Assembly: GCA_030077755.1 (NCBI GenBank)
Contig: JAQJZZ010000017.1
Span: 2,232,001 to 2,296,000 of the forward strand
Direction of reading: 5' to 3'
DNA from: Filosporella fistucella
Taxonomy: Eukaryota; Ascomycota; Leotiomycetes; Helotiales
DNA: 64,000 nucleotides
The translations under genes were made by a program, and so were the position numbers. Positions 11,776 to 24,765 of this stretch are shown in pieces (the stretch's first letter is position 1; each line of letters starts with the position of its first letter). The notes below the pieces were generated by a model that made no database searches, had not been told where the DNA came from, and saw only the letters and a list, made by a program, of their open reading frames with translations.

Positions 11776-12960
11776 ATATCACGTCATAATCACCACATTT
11801 TAAAATTGTATTACTTGCAATTAACTTATTCGATGATGATAATGTCCTACCTTGATCAAATTAGCTTCGAAGATGCTATAGACTATAAGATAATCGAATT
11901 CAGAAAGGACTCACATGGCTCAGTTAGAATAACGATAACAATTAATCTCACTCATGTTAATTAGCTATTGTTCGAATCTAGGTCGGAAGTTAAAAGTCAG
12001 TAGTAGGCAGGAGGGGTTCAATTTCTGAGTATTACCTATTAAAGTTCAGCGGGAGGATACATGCCAGCGGGAACGTTAGGTCCAAGCACATAATCTTTGA
12101 ATTCTATTGGCTAACTTGTCTTGTCACTCACATACTTCACGAGGAGGCATGTCTCAGGCCTGCGGTCGAGCCTGAATCTTGGCACGACCCCCTATGACTT
12201 TAAAGTTGACATGGCACTCAATTATTTCATCGTGATCTTGGCGCAGCCCTAGAAGCAATAGAGTGTTGTGCATGGTTGAGGCCGTTGTTTTAATATTTGC
12301 TATATATATGGCCACTAAGCGAGGCGTACCAGACCCCGAAGCTAAGCATCTCCTGTATATCTGGCAATAATTTACCACGATTTCTCACGCAACAGTAACA
12401 GTGCTCGTTGTCGTTGGCAATTAGACTTTGCTCAGATTTTAGCTTTAGGGGTCGCCTCTACTCAAAAATCGGAGCTTGCCGCCTGATGAATGGTCCGGGA
12501 GCCGGTAAGTCCCAAAGTGATCCGGATCCAGATGCCATCGGCTATTGCACTACACCTTGAGGTATGTCACCAATAAATGGCGCTCATTTCGACTTCCAAT
12601 TGCTCAACGCCAACCTTTAGCACTCAAGGCTTTCCCGATCGGCAATCAACACGCTTCACGGGCGCAATATGTCACTTATCGAACTCTCCTGCGTAAGATT
12701 TCAGCCGCCTGGACCAGATCACGATCAATGGGCCCAGGGGCAAGTCAGGCTTCGCCGCCACAAATGCCTTTCCGGGTTTGTGGGGTCATGATGAGGCACT
12801 GATTATTGAAGCCAAGAATATCTAGTAGGCTACCTCGCTCTATAACTATTCTTATCCCCCTCGATCCCCAGATTCCCAGATCAAAAAATCACCAGATATC
12901 TCTAGAGGGTCTGATCCAACTTTCAAACTGACTCCCGACAATTGATATTTATCAAATTCA
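11776..12960. other. Intergenic stretch, no gene seen
   Basis: No coherent coding frame. A short palindrome (TCAGGC…GCCTGA) lies near 12152-12173. The right end is the promoter region of the rhodopsin-like gene. Confidence 0.5.
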
Positions 12961-14326
12961 ATGGGTATTCGTTTTGCTGTTGAGGCGTGGACGTGGTATG
13001 CTATCGCGTGGATAGTGTATGCACTGAGATTGTAACCGATCCTTTTCTATATTTTGCTAGCGTAATCCGTCCTCTGGCCGAAGCTAATATGACACTTGAA
13101 GGGTCTCGAGGAAGTTGATCCAAAAAAATATGGCCCTGAGAATAGACGACTATATAATCACATTCGCAATGGCAAGTATTTCGATACTTTACGGATTGGT
13201 GGCATTCTGACTAACCATTTCGCAGGGAACATATACCGCTGCGATATCCTGCTTGTACCAATATGACAAGATTAACTCTAGTCTTGACTACAACAACGTC
13301 ACCGATGAGCAAGCTGCATTTTACGGCAGAAGACTAGGAACGCTCAACGTGATTGCCGAGACGAGTATACAAACCACCCTCTGGTGCGTCAAAGCCTGTC
13401 TTTTGATTCTATACTATGGGATCTCGTAAGTGCTTTAGCCCTCTCTATCTCAAAGTACCCAGGCAGCGGTCTGATTTTCCACCTACATCTAGAGTTCACA
13501 CCAAGCACAACATTGCTCTTAGGATTATTGCTTTATACACTTTACTTTGTTACCCTACGATACTGATCCTCTTCTACTATGGCTGGTGCCGCCCTTTCTC
13601 GCAATACTTTGTTCTTGCTCCCGAAGTCGGTAAGTATTCCCTTATTTCTCTTGGGCCGACTCGTGAGAAAGGCCCACTTTCGGTATTGGGCTGGCAGCTT
13701 GCTAACAGTACCCATGAATAGAACAGTGTCTTACCTGGAAACACTATAATGTAGTACAGATCACCTTGAACCTTTCCACTGACGTAGCGATTATTTGCGT
13801 TCCTGTCTCTTTGATCGGGTCAACGTCAATGAAACTTTCAAAGTACGGTCTACCGAGATTGTCAAAGTGGAGTATTTAGCTAACGCGGGTGACTCGTAGG
13901 AAAGTTATGCTCACTTGCATTTTTGGGCTTGGAGTATTTATCGTGAGTTCTCTCTACCATAATCTCATTTCCCTGGTCACCTATTTTATACTTCCGAGAG
14001 AGAAATGTCGTGATGCCCGCTAAGTCTAATGTTTCCAGATCGCTGCTTGTATTCTAACAAAATATTCCGTTTTTGTACACCCAGATCAGCCTGTCTGGTT
14101 ACCGTGGAGTGTTCGGGAAGTGAGTACTACGGTGTTAGTTGGGAATCTAATATCATGTGTCCCAGTATTCCGTGTGGTATGGAACTACTTTTCCGGGACG
14201 CTTCAAAGCGTCGTTGAGAAATACAAAGGTTCAGAGGGATCTGATTCTCAAGATGGGGAAACAGGGGAGGATAAAGACGGGATAGAGCTGGCTTCTACCT
14301 CCCATCTTCCTCCAAATATGGTCTAA
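12961..14326 (+). CDS. PTH11/rhodopsin-like fungal integral membrane protein
   Basis: Seven exons fit one frame: 12961-13031, 13102-13171, 13226-13425, 13493-13629, 13722-13842, 13900-13942 and 14039-14326. The product has the family pattern: an Arg-rich loop followed by RIDDY at the start of a membrane helix, YYG and FSQYF after another, the conserved WCRPFSQYF-type extracellular Cys region, then QCLTWKHYNVVQITLNLSTD before a helix, and a hydrophilic acidic tail (about 50 residues). These proteins are plasma-membrane receptors or receptor-like proteins of filamentous ascomycetes; ligand unknown. The second intron (13172-13225) must use a GC donor (GCAAGT) to keep frame. The N-terminus is short, so a missed upstream exon is possible. 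No frame breaks. Confidence 0.82.
13172..13225 (+). other. GC-AG intron
   Basis: The donor reads ATG|GCAAGT and the acceptor TTTCGCAG with a CTGACTAAC branch region ten bases upstream. The only nearby GT (two codons on) would put the next exon in the wrong frame, so the GC donor is needed to join the two membrane helices. Confidence 0.75.
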
Positions 14327-15169
14327 GCGTCGTCAATTAAGAAGTGCATTGCCAAGACAATTTTCCAGACCAAATGCGGTCACAATGTTTTGTATTTTTT
14401 GATGATGATGAATTATGTTAGAGGCGGAATGCCAAGGTAAACTATTATTTGTTTCTACTTGTTTTCACCATTTACTGTCTCAATTGCTCGCGTCCTTACT
14501 CCTCCTTATGCTCTGTTGCGTATTTCTTCCTTTTCATTGCGTCCCAAATGGTACAATTGAAGACATGGACAAACCCCACATATGGCATTAGAAGTGAGAT
14601 GAAGGGGTTCCAATTATACTGCTGAATGTGTTAGGATGGAGGAAGTTTCTCCGTCCAAGATATTCAGCTCCAAATGCCAAATTTCGCCATGCCAGGTATC
14701 GCCAGCACCATCTTATTCACAACTTCTGGCACCCATAGATGGACACCTCAAGTATTTAGTGTTGCATAATGTTCCGTTCCCTTGTTATCTCTTATTTCAA
14801 CATGGGTTCTTGTGTGGCGTGTGGTCGAAGCTCACTTCTTTTCTTTGGCAGAAGCCGGAACAAGAGACATTGAATGTCCACAAAACTTCCGCGAGACATC
14901 TCAAGGAGCTTTTCTGGACCCCTTTGAGATTCACAAAGGATGTGAATTATTTCTTGTAGCAGCTGAGATAGTCGTCGAGGAGGTGTTCGTTACTTTTCAG
15001 CCTTTCCTGCACGGCACTCACTTTCCAACAGAGCTCTGGCAAGTGTCATCTCGAGTCGAAAATCGGGCGCCCTACTTACGGGGCTAACATCAAAGGCGCG
15101 GTTCTGCTGGCTGAACCTCCCGCCTCACCTCCCCCAATGAATTTGACCGCAGCTGCTGGTTAGACATTC
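14327..15169. other. Intergenic or unresolved stretch
   Basis: A 107-codon open frame starts at 14636 but shows no domain or signal peptide. It could be the lost 5' part of the large surface-protein remnant that follows; I cannot join it. Confidence 0.4.
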
Positions 15170-18100
15170 AAACAGACTTCGTTGCAAATCACTGACTGTA
15201 TTATTAGTCCTATTCAAAGTAACGAATTTCGTATCTCTGCCCGTCAATGCTGGCTCGACTGCGATCGTTCCAGTATCGCAAGCTCCAGTAACACCGATCA
15301 TTTGCCCAGGATCCGACCAGTTTGTTTATTCACCGTTGCTGGCTACCTTCAAGATCCAGTGCTGTACGGATAATCTTGGAAAGAATCTCAAAAAATACCG
15401 GCAGGGTAACATTGCGTTTCCAAGCATGTGTTGACCAGTTCTCAGCCACTGCGATCTGCAATGCAGTTACCTGGATGTGCAAATCCGATAACTGTGATTT
15501 GAAACCCACAATTACCAAGACTGAAACGAACAAAAACGCTTACGACGCAATCTGGATTGGCGGCGAGGCTCCATCTCCAACCGTAGTGGTACCCAGTTCA
15601 TCAAACCAGTCTGATACGATCGTATACAGTATGCCTGTTACTTGGCTGTCAGATGCTGCCGAGTCGACAACTACCGCTTGGGCACCAGTTATATTTCTCC
15701 AGCCGATACTTCTATCGCGACCTTGCTGATCAATCCAAGTCAGATTCTCATTTACATATGATGAAACTTTCACAGGGACAGTAACGTCTACTTCAAATTT
15801 CCTTGCTACGACTCCTACCTCGACTGATCACCCAAGTTTGGATTCATATTTCTCAACAGAAACCTTAGTCGCCACAGCGTCGACTTTTGCGTTGCACTTG
15901 ACCACTCCTTGTTCATCACAAAAGCGTGTTCATGGGAAGAGGTCGTAGCTAGCTTCAGCACATATGCATTATTCTCGCAAGCTCTAGATTCCTGGCCTAT
16001 AGGGGCATCTTTTATAATGATTACTGCGGATACATCCTGTGGAAATGGCACCCAAAACTCATTTTTCTTAGCTTCATCCATTGCGTTTTCATCTGAACGG
16101 AAGACCGCCACTGGTTCTGGAAGTATTGTTGAATTGAGCGATATATTCAACGATATCACCCTCGATTTTCGCTCTGTTTCTGCCAGTGGTAACGCTACCT
16201 CGAATGCAACTGAAGCTTGTGGATCGCTTAGTAACGATACAATTGACGGTCGCCCAGGAGAGTCTTGTGGTCCTGCATTCAACAAAACACTTGATGATTA
16301 TCTGGGCTATTACAGTGTGCATGAAACTGATATTACGGTGAGGTTCTAATATTCTACATCACGTTAGAAGTTCTAACTAGTTTGCAGTCTGTCATGAAGT
16401 TACTAGCGCCTGGAACATCCGCCCCTACGAACAAACGTCGAAGTATATGGTTCTTCACCCTGGAAATTTTGGCGAGTATTCTTGCACCAGCCTTTAAAAC
16501 AACTAGCCAAATTATGTTTAGTGTTTTTGCATCATACAGAACATGGCGCTGACATTTCACAGTATCCAATCCACCCCTCTAATCTTCAAAGGCTTACTAG
16601 CATCCGTGGATAACGCTGCTTATGGAATCAATTTAACCCTAGTCGATGTCACGGCAGCCCAAAAACAACCGGTGAAAGGGCTCACTCAGAGTCTTTCGAA
16701 GGCATGAATATGACTCTCAAATTCGTCAATCCATCGAACAAAATTTCACCCTGGGGTCCCCAATTTTTGTTCCACGAGTGGATTCTCTCACCCGTTGATC
16801 TAAAGTACCTTCCGCGATGGCAGTCCTTAAAGCAGCATCTCCGAATTTCATCCAAGGTCCTCGCGTTCCAGCACCGACCCCAGGGGTGTAAACATACTGT
16901 GTAGGCTGTGGAGTCAGCGACTCAGTCCAAGTGTGGGTATAGAAGCACCGAAGAACAATTTGTTGAATTCAGGATAACAATTCATCTCAGTGTTGGCGTA
17001 TTCGGATTTAGTGCTGATAGTGATGTCTACCAAGCCTCCATTTCTGTAGCAGGAAATATTGAAGTTAATTCCACTCTTGGTACCAGTGGTTTCTTTTCAA
17101 GAGAAGCTAAATTTACAAGGACCGTGATATCACAAGCACTCCAAGGGTTCAATATCCCAGGTGTGGTCATTATCAGTCCTTTCTTCAAATTTGATCTCGA
17201 ATCAGAGTACTTGATCGTCCAGGTTGGAGAGGTCGCGTTGGGCGGGACATGTCTTGGCCAAAATTTTCCGCGACAACGGACCTGCTTGACGGAAGTAAAT
17301 CTACTCATTCTGGTCTAATCCCAATCATTTCTCAGCGGTGGACAGATGTCTATGGCTCATTCTTGGGTAAGTTCGTTTGACAACACTTTCCACTCTTTCA
17401 CGACCACAGCTATATTCCAGGATCATATCGCTCAAATGTAGGCAGGTTCTGCACGCTTGAGCATGCCTATCAACATTAGTCACAAGATCCTGTTTACCCT
17501 CAGTAAGTGCTTTCTAGCTTCGATGGTCGATAGAGAGTACTGATATGTCCAGCGCCGTAGTCGCGAGACAGGTATCTCATCAATACGCCATCCCTTACCA
17601 TTACTGTAAGTCTCGGCGGCTGTGAAGGTGTTTACTCGCAAGGCATTGTAGATGATACATTTATTGAACAGGAAGCTACAAGTCCCTTTACCACGCTTTC
17701 AAGCTCAAAAAATCCTCCTATCAACATCTGTAATGCAGCTCTCCCCAACCCTTCTGCTCAGCCGACTTGTTATGGGACTGCTACTGTTCCTTCGGGACTT
17801 GTAGTTGGGAATAGCATTGACACTGCCGGCCCGTTCACTATTATCTCCGAGTCATTGATGACAGGATCTGGCTCTGCTTTTGATAGGTATCCCACGCCCG
17901 GCTTTGACCAATGTCTCGATTGGTGCAATTCATGGGGTCCAACGTATCAGATCGCAGTTTGGGATCCATCGCATTATATGAATTGTGCTTTGCTATCAAA
18001 ACCTGGCCTATGTCAGTAGGCGAACCCATGCAAGCACATGCGTATGCTTATCCAGGTTCAAATGCCGGAATCACTCCACCGTGCTCAAATGCGACCTCAA

Positions 18101-20070
18101 CAGCGGTGGTCTTGACTGGTCTTCGAACCCTTACAACCGCACCATTTTACCCCCTTCGCAACCTCCCACGACCTGCCTGGGAGGAATCATGCCAGCTGAT
18201 GGTACTGGAGTTAGGACTGTGAAAGCCACAGCTTCTTGTTGTGGTATTCCGTATACCGTCGTTTCTGGTGTGATTATGGAGACCAACGCGGCGCTACTAA
18301 GGGTTCCGGTCACCACAATTGCTGAATGTCTACTTGCCTGCAACTCGGTACCTGTTTGTTTTTGGATTTCTTGGAACTACATGTTGAAAGACTACCCTTG
18401 TGTTCTTCTCAAAGACTCAGGAGCCATTTACTCCGGCGATTCGAAAGATATATATGCGTACAGAAATAACGTGAGGGGACTGAGTCTACTAGCCTGCAGG
18501 GCGTCGTTGATCTCAACTCGGGTCGTTCAAACCCTTCTAACGCCGTCAGCAACGCAACCACCCTCAATTTTGCCAACAAGTACACTTGCTTCTGCCGTTA
18601 TAACCAAAGTAGCATATTCGACGACTTCGGCGACTTTAGCTGCTGTTACTTACTGCCTAGTCCAGACAAAGGCACCAGCATCTCTCGGCTGCTATTATTC
18701 TAGTCTATTCACCACCCGCTTCGAATCCGGAGGACAACTAATATCAACTACTCCATCGACCGCCATACAAACAATCGATACCTGTATCTCTTATTGTCAG
18801 TCGATATCGCCCACCCTACAAGTCGCTGGTCTTGCACCAGGATACTGTTTATGTCACTCAAGCGCTATCCTCGATGCTAAGGACCAAGTCGTAGAAAGCA
18901 GATGTCCATACAAATGCCCTCGTTGTATAGAAGGGTTTCGTGGCGGCATTGGAGATCATGGGGTGTTTGAGTATATCAATATCTACAAGATCCCGCCTCC
19001 CACAAATTGTGTTGCTGCTCCTGATTCACCGACGCTCGTATCACGAATGGTTATCAATTGCTAAACAATCGCGACAACTACAAGTTCTACACTGCTGAGA
19101 ATGGCAATGTTCACAAAATAGTTTGCCACAACGATTATTGGGGTAATGATTTTGCCATTTCGACTATGGATTCGTTTGAAACTTGCGTCTATCAATGTTC
19201 GACAGCAGGTTGTGCAGCAGCTTCGTGGGTCTTTGAGTACCAGACTTTTTACTTCAAAACAATCCATCAGATTCTTTTGGCTCCGACATCTGATACAGGA
19301 CGGGGCTATACTATATTGTCCATTCTCTCTTGGTTGCAGCACCGTTCGTCAGCTATCTCGTCCCCTATTGAGACATCTCATACGATGTTTAAAAGTCTGT
19401 CAACATCTGAGACAGAGCTCACATCAGCATCCGCTTCACAAACATCAGCGTTGATAGAAGCTTTATCTACATACGCTGCAGCTTCCTCGTCGACAGCCAT
19501 CTTATCTGATATCCCAACCGCCACTTTCACATTCACTTTATCAATCCAATCCTCTCTTACCGCTTCCTCTAGCTTTCCATCAAATACCAGATCAGCAGAC
19601 CCCTCAAACGTAAATCTCTCCACGATCCACGACACAACTGGCGTTCTCGGACTGAGCGCTAACACATATGGGACTCTTTTCAAAACCATTTTAAGCAACC
19701 TCAATATCACAGTCCCTACATCTACAAAACCTCTTCTTTGCCATAAATGGTTCTATCACCAGCGACGACTCTGGCCGTCTCCTCCCGCCTGCGTCTCGCT
19801 TCCTGCGAACAGATTCCCCAAACTGTATATATGATCTCTCTAATTCCGTTCTCAGATGACAGATGCAAGGATATTCTTGTGGCTTTTGATACGCTAGGAA
19901 ACTTTTCTGGCTTTTTATGTGTACTGTTGGGGTATGGGAGGAGGGTGTTTTTGGCGAAGGATTCGGTACATGGAGAGGGTGTCTTGGAAGATCCGGGACT
20001 GATGTTTATTGTTACAGGGGGTGTGGTAGGGGTCTGTAAGTCGCTTGCTATGGTTAAAGGTGGTGTTTGA
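15170..20070 (+). pseudogene. Decayed multidomain cell-surface gene (PAN, DUF7029, DUF7223, WSC-like)
   Basis: Recognisable modules follow one another on the plus strand but in changing frames: a PAN/apple-like module at about 15288-15560 (CPGSDQFVYSP… then FQACVDQ…ATAICNAVTW, shift near 15400); a DUF7029-like module at about 15840-16350 (ACSWEEVV…SFIMITADTSCGNG…), shift near 15895; a preserved intron at 16338-16387; a DUF7223-like module at about 16880-17318 (CVGCGVSDS…, SREAKFTRTV…GFNIPGVVIISP); further PAN-like modules at about 17600-18020 and 18200-18470; a WSC-like module at about 18670-18990 (GCYYSS…TCISYCQS…GYCLCH); another PAN-like module at 19075-19250; and a Ser/Thr-rich tail to about 19700. 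Such proteins are large secreted or wall-anchored proteins of filamentous fungi. No single splice model I can build removes all breaks, so I call it a pseudogene; an intron-rich live gene is the alternative. Confidence 0.65.
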
Positions 20071-21602
20071 ATTGGGTGGATGGGTGTTTGGGTGTGATTT
20101 GGAGTTTTTCCCTAACTCGGATCAATGTAAACATACAGGAAAATGAAAATGTGTAGAAGCAATATGTAACATCAGTGTGTACTTGTATAACATATTCTCA
20201 TACCAAATTTCTTTCATCACAATATTATTTGTGATTCATGACTCTCTGTGGTTATTGGAATATCTTGGTCAAAAAAGCTATAGGCAGGATAAGTGCATCG
20301 GATAAAATCATTCCTCAAGATCGCTTTGATCTAAATGAAGTACACAACAATTTCGCACGCAAATAAGTTTTAAGGTTAAGAACGTGTAGGGCTTGCTTAC
20401 ATCCAGTGCGTAGCAAATGGTTGGAGGGGAGCTTATCAACATTATCTTAACAAGTTCGATTTGCAGTTTCTGCTTCGGAGGATGAACGAGACTGTATATT
20501 GTCATTAAAGGAAAATCAATTACTCCTTCTCATACTGCCGCTGAAATGTCATATGCGTAGGATTCTGTTTTATCACATCGATTAATGTTAAGCATTTCCA
20601 TCGTGGGGCATTTTTGTTCAGCGCGGATTGAATTCAGGTCCAAGGCGGGATGTAGTTCATTGAGAAATTTTCACAAATGCAACTGGTCTTTCATATCCGC
20701 GGGGCTAAATATGCCACCTCTCATCCCGCTTCTCACAGATCAATTGCTTTTTATCGCGTTACGTGCCGGATTCGAAATGGAATGATTTTCCATGGCAGCG
20801 GGAGAGGCTTCAGCCTCAAGCCCGAACCATCTTTACATGTTTATTGGGATCGTATGAGAGCCTATGACACTGCACCTCCATTTATATCCCATATCCAGTC
20901 CCGAAATCTGTTCTCATTTACTCTCGTCAGAGGGCTTCTCGCTTAACACAGGGGAGCGAATAAGGGGTATCATGAGAAAACAAGTAAGACACTCGCTTCT
21001 CCTTTCCAGGTCTGGACCCTATTGTGGCGTCACCTCTGCGGCTGAAAAACGAACAACGCAGCGTCTGGCTTGTGGACAGGGTATATCCCCAAGTCAAAAC
21101 TCGGCAGGTGAGGACTGGACCTCATCTGCAAGAAAATCTCGGATTCTCGTGGGCGGCACAATAATTGAAAAGAAATTGGATGCCCAGCTCATTCTGCCCA
21201 GATTGCTCTTCTCAATGGTTTTTTGTTTCATTGATGGTATATTTGTTGGGTTGAGAATGATGGAATAAGCCACCACGGCAAGTCCGGTGTCAGCTGTTGT
21301 GGGGAAAGTGACGGAGTGGCTGAGCGTAGATGAGAATAGATGGACCTGCATAACATTCCAGTCTGAGTAAGCTCTACGGGAAGAAAGCTTTCTGCGTTAC
21401 TTATAGGTACATAGGTAAGTGCATCAATTTCTGCGACTTTTTTGTTTCTTCTTGTCGAACTACTCTCTTTAAATTTCTAGTCATTTCTTTCTACCTTTGT
21501 ATATTGAGCAGATTGAATTGTACATGGCCTCACTGTATCAGTTTGATTCTGATTCAATTTATTTTACTCTTCGGAAACGATAATATCAATACGATAATTA
21601 TA
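20071..21602. other. Intergenic stretch, no gene seen
   Basis: Short open frames only, without domains. Right end is the leader of the monocarboxylate-type transporter. Confidence 0.5.
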
Positions 21603-23252
21603 ATGTCTTTGAATTCCCCCTCGCCCTCTCAACTCAGCTTCCTTGATGTCAATTCCAAAGACCTGTCTCCTTATTCAACAAACAACTTATTCATTACCTC
21701 AACAGCGAGTCTACCCAACGAAAATACGGAAGGTGATGAAGAACCAAATCTGGCACCTATAGATGGAGGAAAGGCAGCATGGATGTTTCTTCTCGGGGCT
21801 GTGGTTATCGACGCTGTGGTATGGGGTACGTTTAAGCTCACGCTATTCACCTGTCATCAACTTTATTCATCCTGCAATACTGACCCTACAATCAACAGGC
21901 TTCCCATTAAACTTCGGAGTCTTCCAAGACTATTACACAACACATGAGCCCTTCCTAAATAACCAATACATCCAACTCATTGGCACTTTCGCAACCGTAC
22001 TTCACCCTGTTCTTCTCCCTTGATAAGGAAGTCCTAACACTATTGCTAGGGATTACCATACCTCGGAGGACCCTTAATGACACCTCTCATGATACGTTTT
22101 CATTCATATCGCCAGCTCCTTGTGGTATTCGGCTGCGTGCTATGCATTCTCAGCACAGTAGCCGCGAGTTTTGCGAAAGCACTTTGGGTGTTGATTCTTT
22201 TTCAAGGCGTGTTATACGGGATTGGATTTCTCATCATCTCATATGCTGGCTTCAGCATGTTGAATGAGTGGTTCGATAAGAAGCGTGGATTGGCATATGG
22301 TGTCCTGTAAGTTGACTGAAATTTGGATGCTCGGTATATGGCTGACTTCTGACAGATTGAGCGCGAGTGGCGCGGCTGGTATGGGGATACCGTTTGTGTT
22401 GCAGATTTTGCTTAAGAAATATGGATACAGGACTACGCTGCAGATATATGCGCTTGCGATTGTGCGTCAAGCTGATGTAATCACTGTTTCAAAGCACCAC
22501 TGACACCTTGACTTAGGTTGTAATCGCGAGCCCTGCAATTCTTCTCCTGCGAAGCAGAAGTCGACATTTAAAAACACCGCCCAAAAACATCAAGATCGAC
22601 TACTCAGTTTTGAAAAAGGGAATATTCTCTCTTCTTTCAATGTGCAATTTTCTTCAAGGCCTTGTATTCTATCTTCCTAGCATCTTCCTACCTTGTAAGT
22701 CTCTTCTCAGAACCTCAATCCCACTTCTAACAATTCTCAGCATTTGCAAGCGAACTCTCAATCTCGCCTTCATCGCGCTCCATCATCCTCGCCCTTCTAA
22801 ACCTCTCTGGAGTATTCGGCCTCCTCATCGTCGGCCACTTCTCAGATAGTGTCAACATTCACCTCCTTCTCTTCATCACCAGTCTCTTCTCTGGTATCAC
22901 AGTATACATCGGATGGGGTCTCAGCAAAACAATGTTAGATTTATGTATATTCGCTGTTTTATATGGTTTCTCAGCCGGTGGATTCGAGAGTCTGTTTCCG
23001 AGATTCGCTACGGCGTTAACGGAGGATCCGGAGGAAGAATTGACTTTCTATGGATTATTTGAGTTTCAGCGGGGGCTAGGTATGGTTCTTGCTGGGCCGG
23101 TTAGTGGGGCGTTGATTGGTGGCGTTGTGAATGTTGGGTGGTACGGATTACAAAAGTATGAGAGTGTTATTTTGATTACTGGGTCGGCGCTAATGATTGG
23201 GTCTTTGGCTGGAGCGGGGTGGTTTGTTAGAGGGAAAAGTTGGTATAGATAA
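21603..23252 (+). CDS. MFS transporter of the monocarboxylate (MCT-like) family
   Basis: A multi-exon gene. The ATG at 21603 starts MSLNSPSPSQL; an in-frame ATG 99 bases upstream opens a Cys/Ile-rich stretch unlike the family and is treated as leader. A hydrophilic N-terminus of about 55 residues leads to the family signature IDGGKAAWMFLLGAV at the first helix. The next exons give FGVFQDYY, YLGGPLMTPLM, ASGAAGMGIPF and the large loop SRHLKTPP between helices 6 and 7; the C-terminal half follows from 22600. Introns start at 21824 (GTACGT), 21976 (GTACTT), 22309 (GTAAGT) and later positions, all keeping frame. Fungal members are plasma-membrane or vacuolar transporters for carboxylates, riboflavin or amino acids; the substrate is not predictable here. 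No breaks. Confidence 0.88.
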
Positions 23253-24765
23253 AAGTTTCGGGTAGTTAGTTAAATCAAAGCAAATTAAACTCACCACGGA
23301 TGAGAGTATTGACAATGGTGAATTAAAGTAGGTTTCCTTTGGAGAGTCGGGAGGGTACCAAATTTAGCTGATTGTCTGTCTATCTACAGAGGGACAAGAG
23401 CAAGCAAGAGCACTGAACATTTGCTTGGAGTACGTAGTAGTATGTTGGGATTGAGCTCTCGCACAGACATATAAAACAAGTCCTCGGTTGCTTGCAACAA
23501 AGTGCTCCAGCTTTAACAAGTGACGCTCCGCTGGCCCTCCGGGGGCCACTGCCGTGGAGGCCGAGAAGCTACTATAAGTGTACTTAAGTAGCAACCATGA
23601 GAATCTAAACCCTGAGAGGGAACCTCTTGGAAGACCACTTCTCGTCTTAGCAGGAACTACATAGTAAGCACTTGAATAATACCCCTAAGCCCGCGAATAA
23701 AAGCTGTAGCAAAGTACTATTTTAGTTAAGCATTAGCATACTAGTTATATAATAGTGCTTGTTGCCAGAATTTGGATCCCTAGGCCTCCTACCAAAGCAA
23801 ACTTTACGTGCGTTTATCTAAGAATTTATTCCAGCTAAAGCGAGAACTAAGAATATGTATCCAATCCAAAAAAAAAATAAGTTATAAGATCCCTCCTTGC
23901 ATCCTTATATACTTCTTTCTGATGCTAATGAGATTCTACCTCTAGCTGAAGTGTCACGGAATAGGGGACTTGGTAGAGTTGGCTATATACTTCGTAAGTC
24001 ATAATTTGTCCTTGTAATTGTGGATTCACTTTTTTGTGGGAAGAAGATAATTGATGCCTAGGGTTAGAATAACCCAAAAGTTGTGGTAATGTTGGCTTGA
24101 CTTTTCATCTCCCTCCACCTCATCTCTCCCTACTTCATCAGGAATTATTATTATCTCGATTATACCACCCTCAACATTCCACTAACTCAACATTCTCCTA
24201 ACCTATTCCCCGTTTCCTCCTTAATCATTATTGAAACATATATCCCCCCACTCAACGATCAAATCCCATTTTCAACTTCTCGCCAAATAAGCAACTATGG
24301 GGAGTCATCTCTAGTATTTGCTATCTCGAATAAAAAGAGTAAGAAATAAAAGTACTGATTTGAGGTGAATGAATTTGGAAACTGATTAACTACGTAGGTT
24401 TTACTGTATCTGTGTTGTAGTGCGGTGTTAAAAGGAGGAGTGAATGGAGGGATGGAAGGAGGGACGGAAGGAGGGATGAAACGGGGGAAGAGCATTGTAA
24501 TTGTTTTCAATGCGGTGGGGAAAGAACTTTAAGGATTGGGAGAGTTAAATAGTAATCTTTTATAAGAAGGCCAATGAGAAAAGGAAGGATTGTTGAGTTG
24601 CGTTGTTATATATTAGATTTCAGATTTATTACTCACTATTGAGTTATATGAATTCAGGCAATAATATACGTCTTATATGTAAAAATTTATTATAATATTC
24701 TATATACAGCCCTTCTCCCCTGGCCTTCCCCCTCCCCATCTAACCCACCCCATACCCCATTCCCA
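23253..24765. other. AT-rich intergenic stretch
   Basis: No gene. The stretch 23500-24060 is AT-rich with remnants that could be an old mutated repeat, but I find no terminal repeats. A short purine-rich tandem repeat lies at 24446-24481. Confidence 0.5.
24446..24481 (+). repeat. 12-bp tandem repeat, three copies
   Basis: GGAGGGAYGGAA is repeated three times head to tail with two substitutions. Purine-rich on the plus strand. Confidence 0.9.

Noticed and set aside
12305..12350. GGCCA…CCCCGAAGCTAAGCA resembles a 5S rRNA internal promoter
   Set aside because: The match is to animal-type 5S; the spacing is 13 bases short and filamentous ascomycetes have TTAAGCC at this place. No 3' half or T-run follows.
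19747..20070. 107-codon frame at the end of the surface-gene remnant
   Set aside because: Not annotated separately; it may be the shifted tail of the same gene, but no motif supports it.
20864..21268. 134-codon open frame in the gap before the MCT-like gene
   Set aside because: No domain, no signal peptide, competing frames on the other strand.
24295..24510. Pro-rich reverse frame
   Set aside because: Arises from the 12-bp purine repeat.
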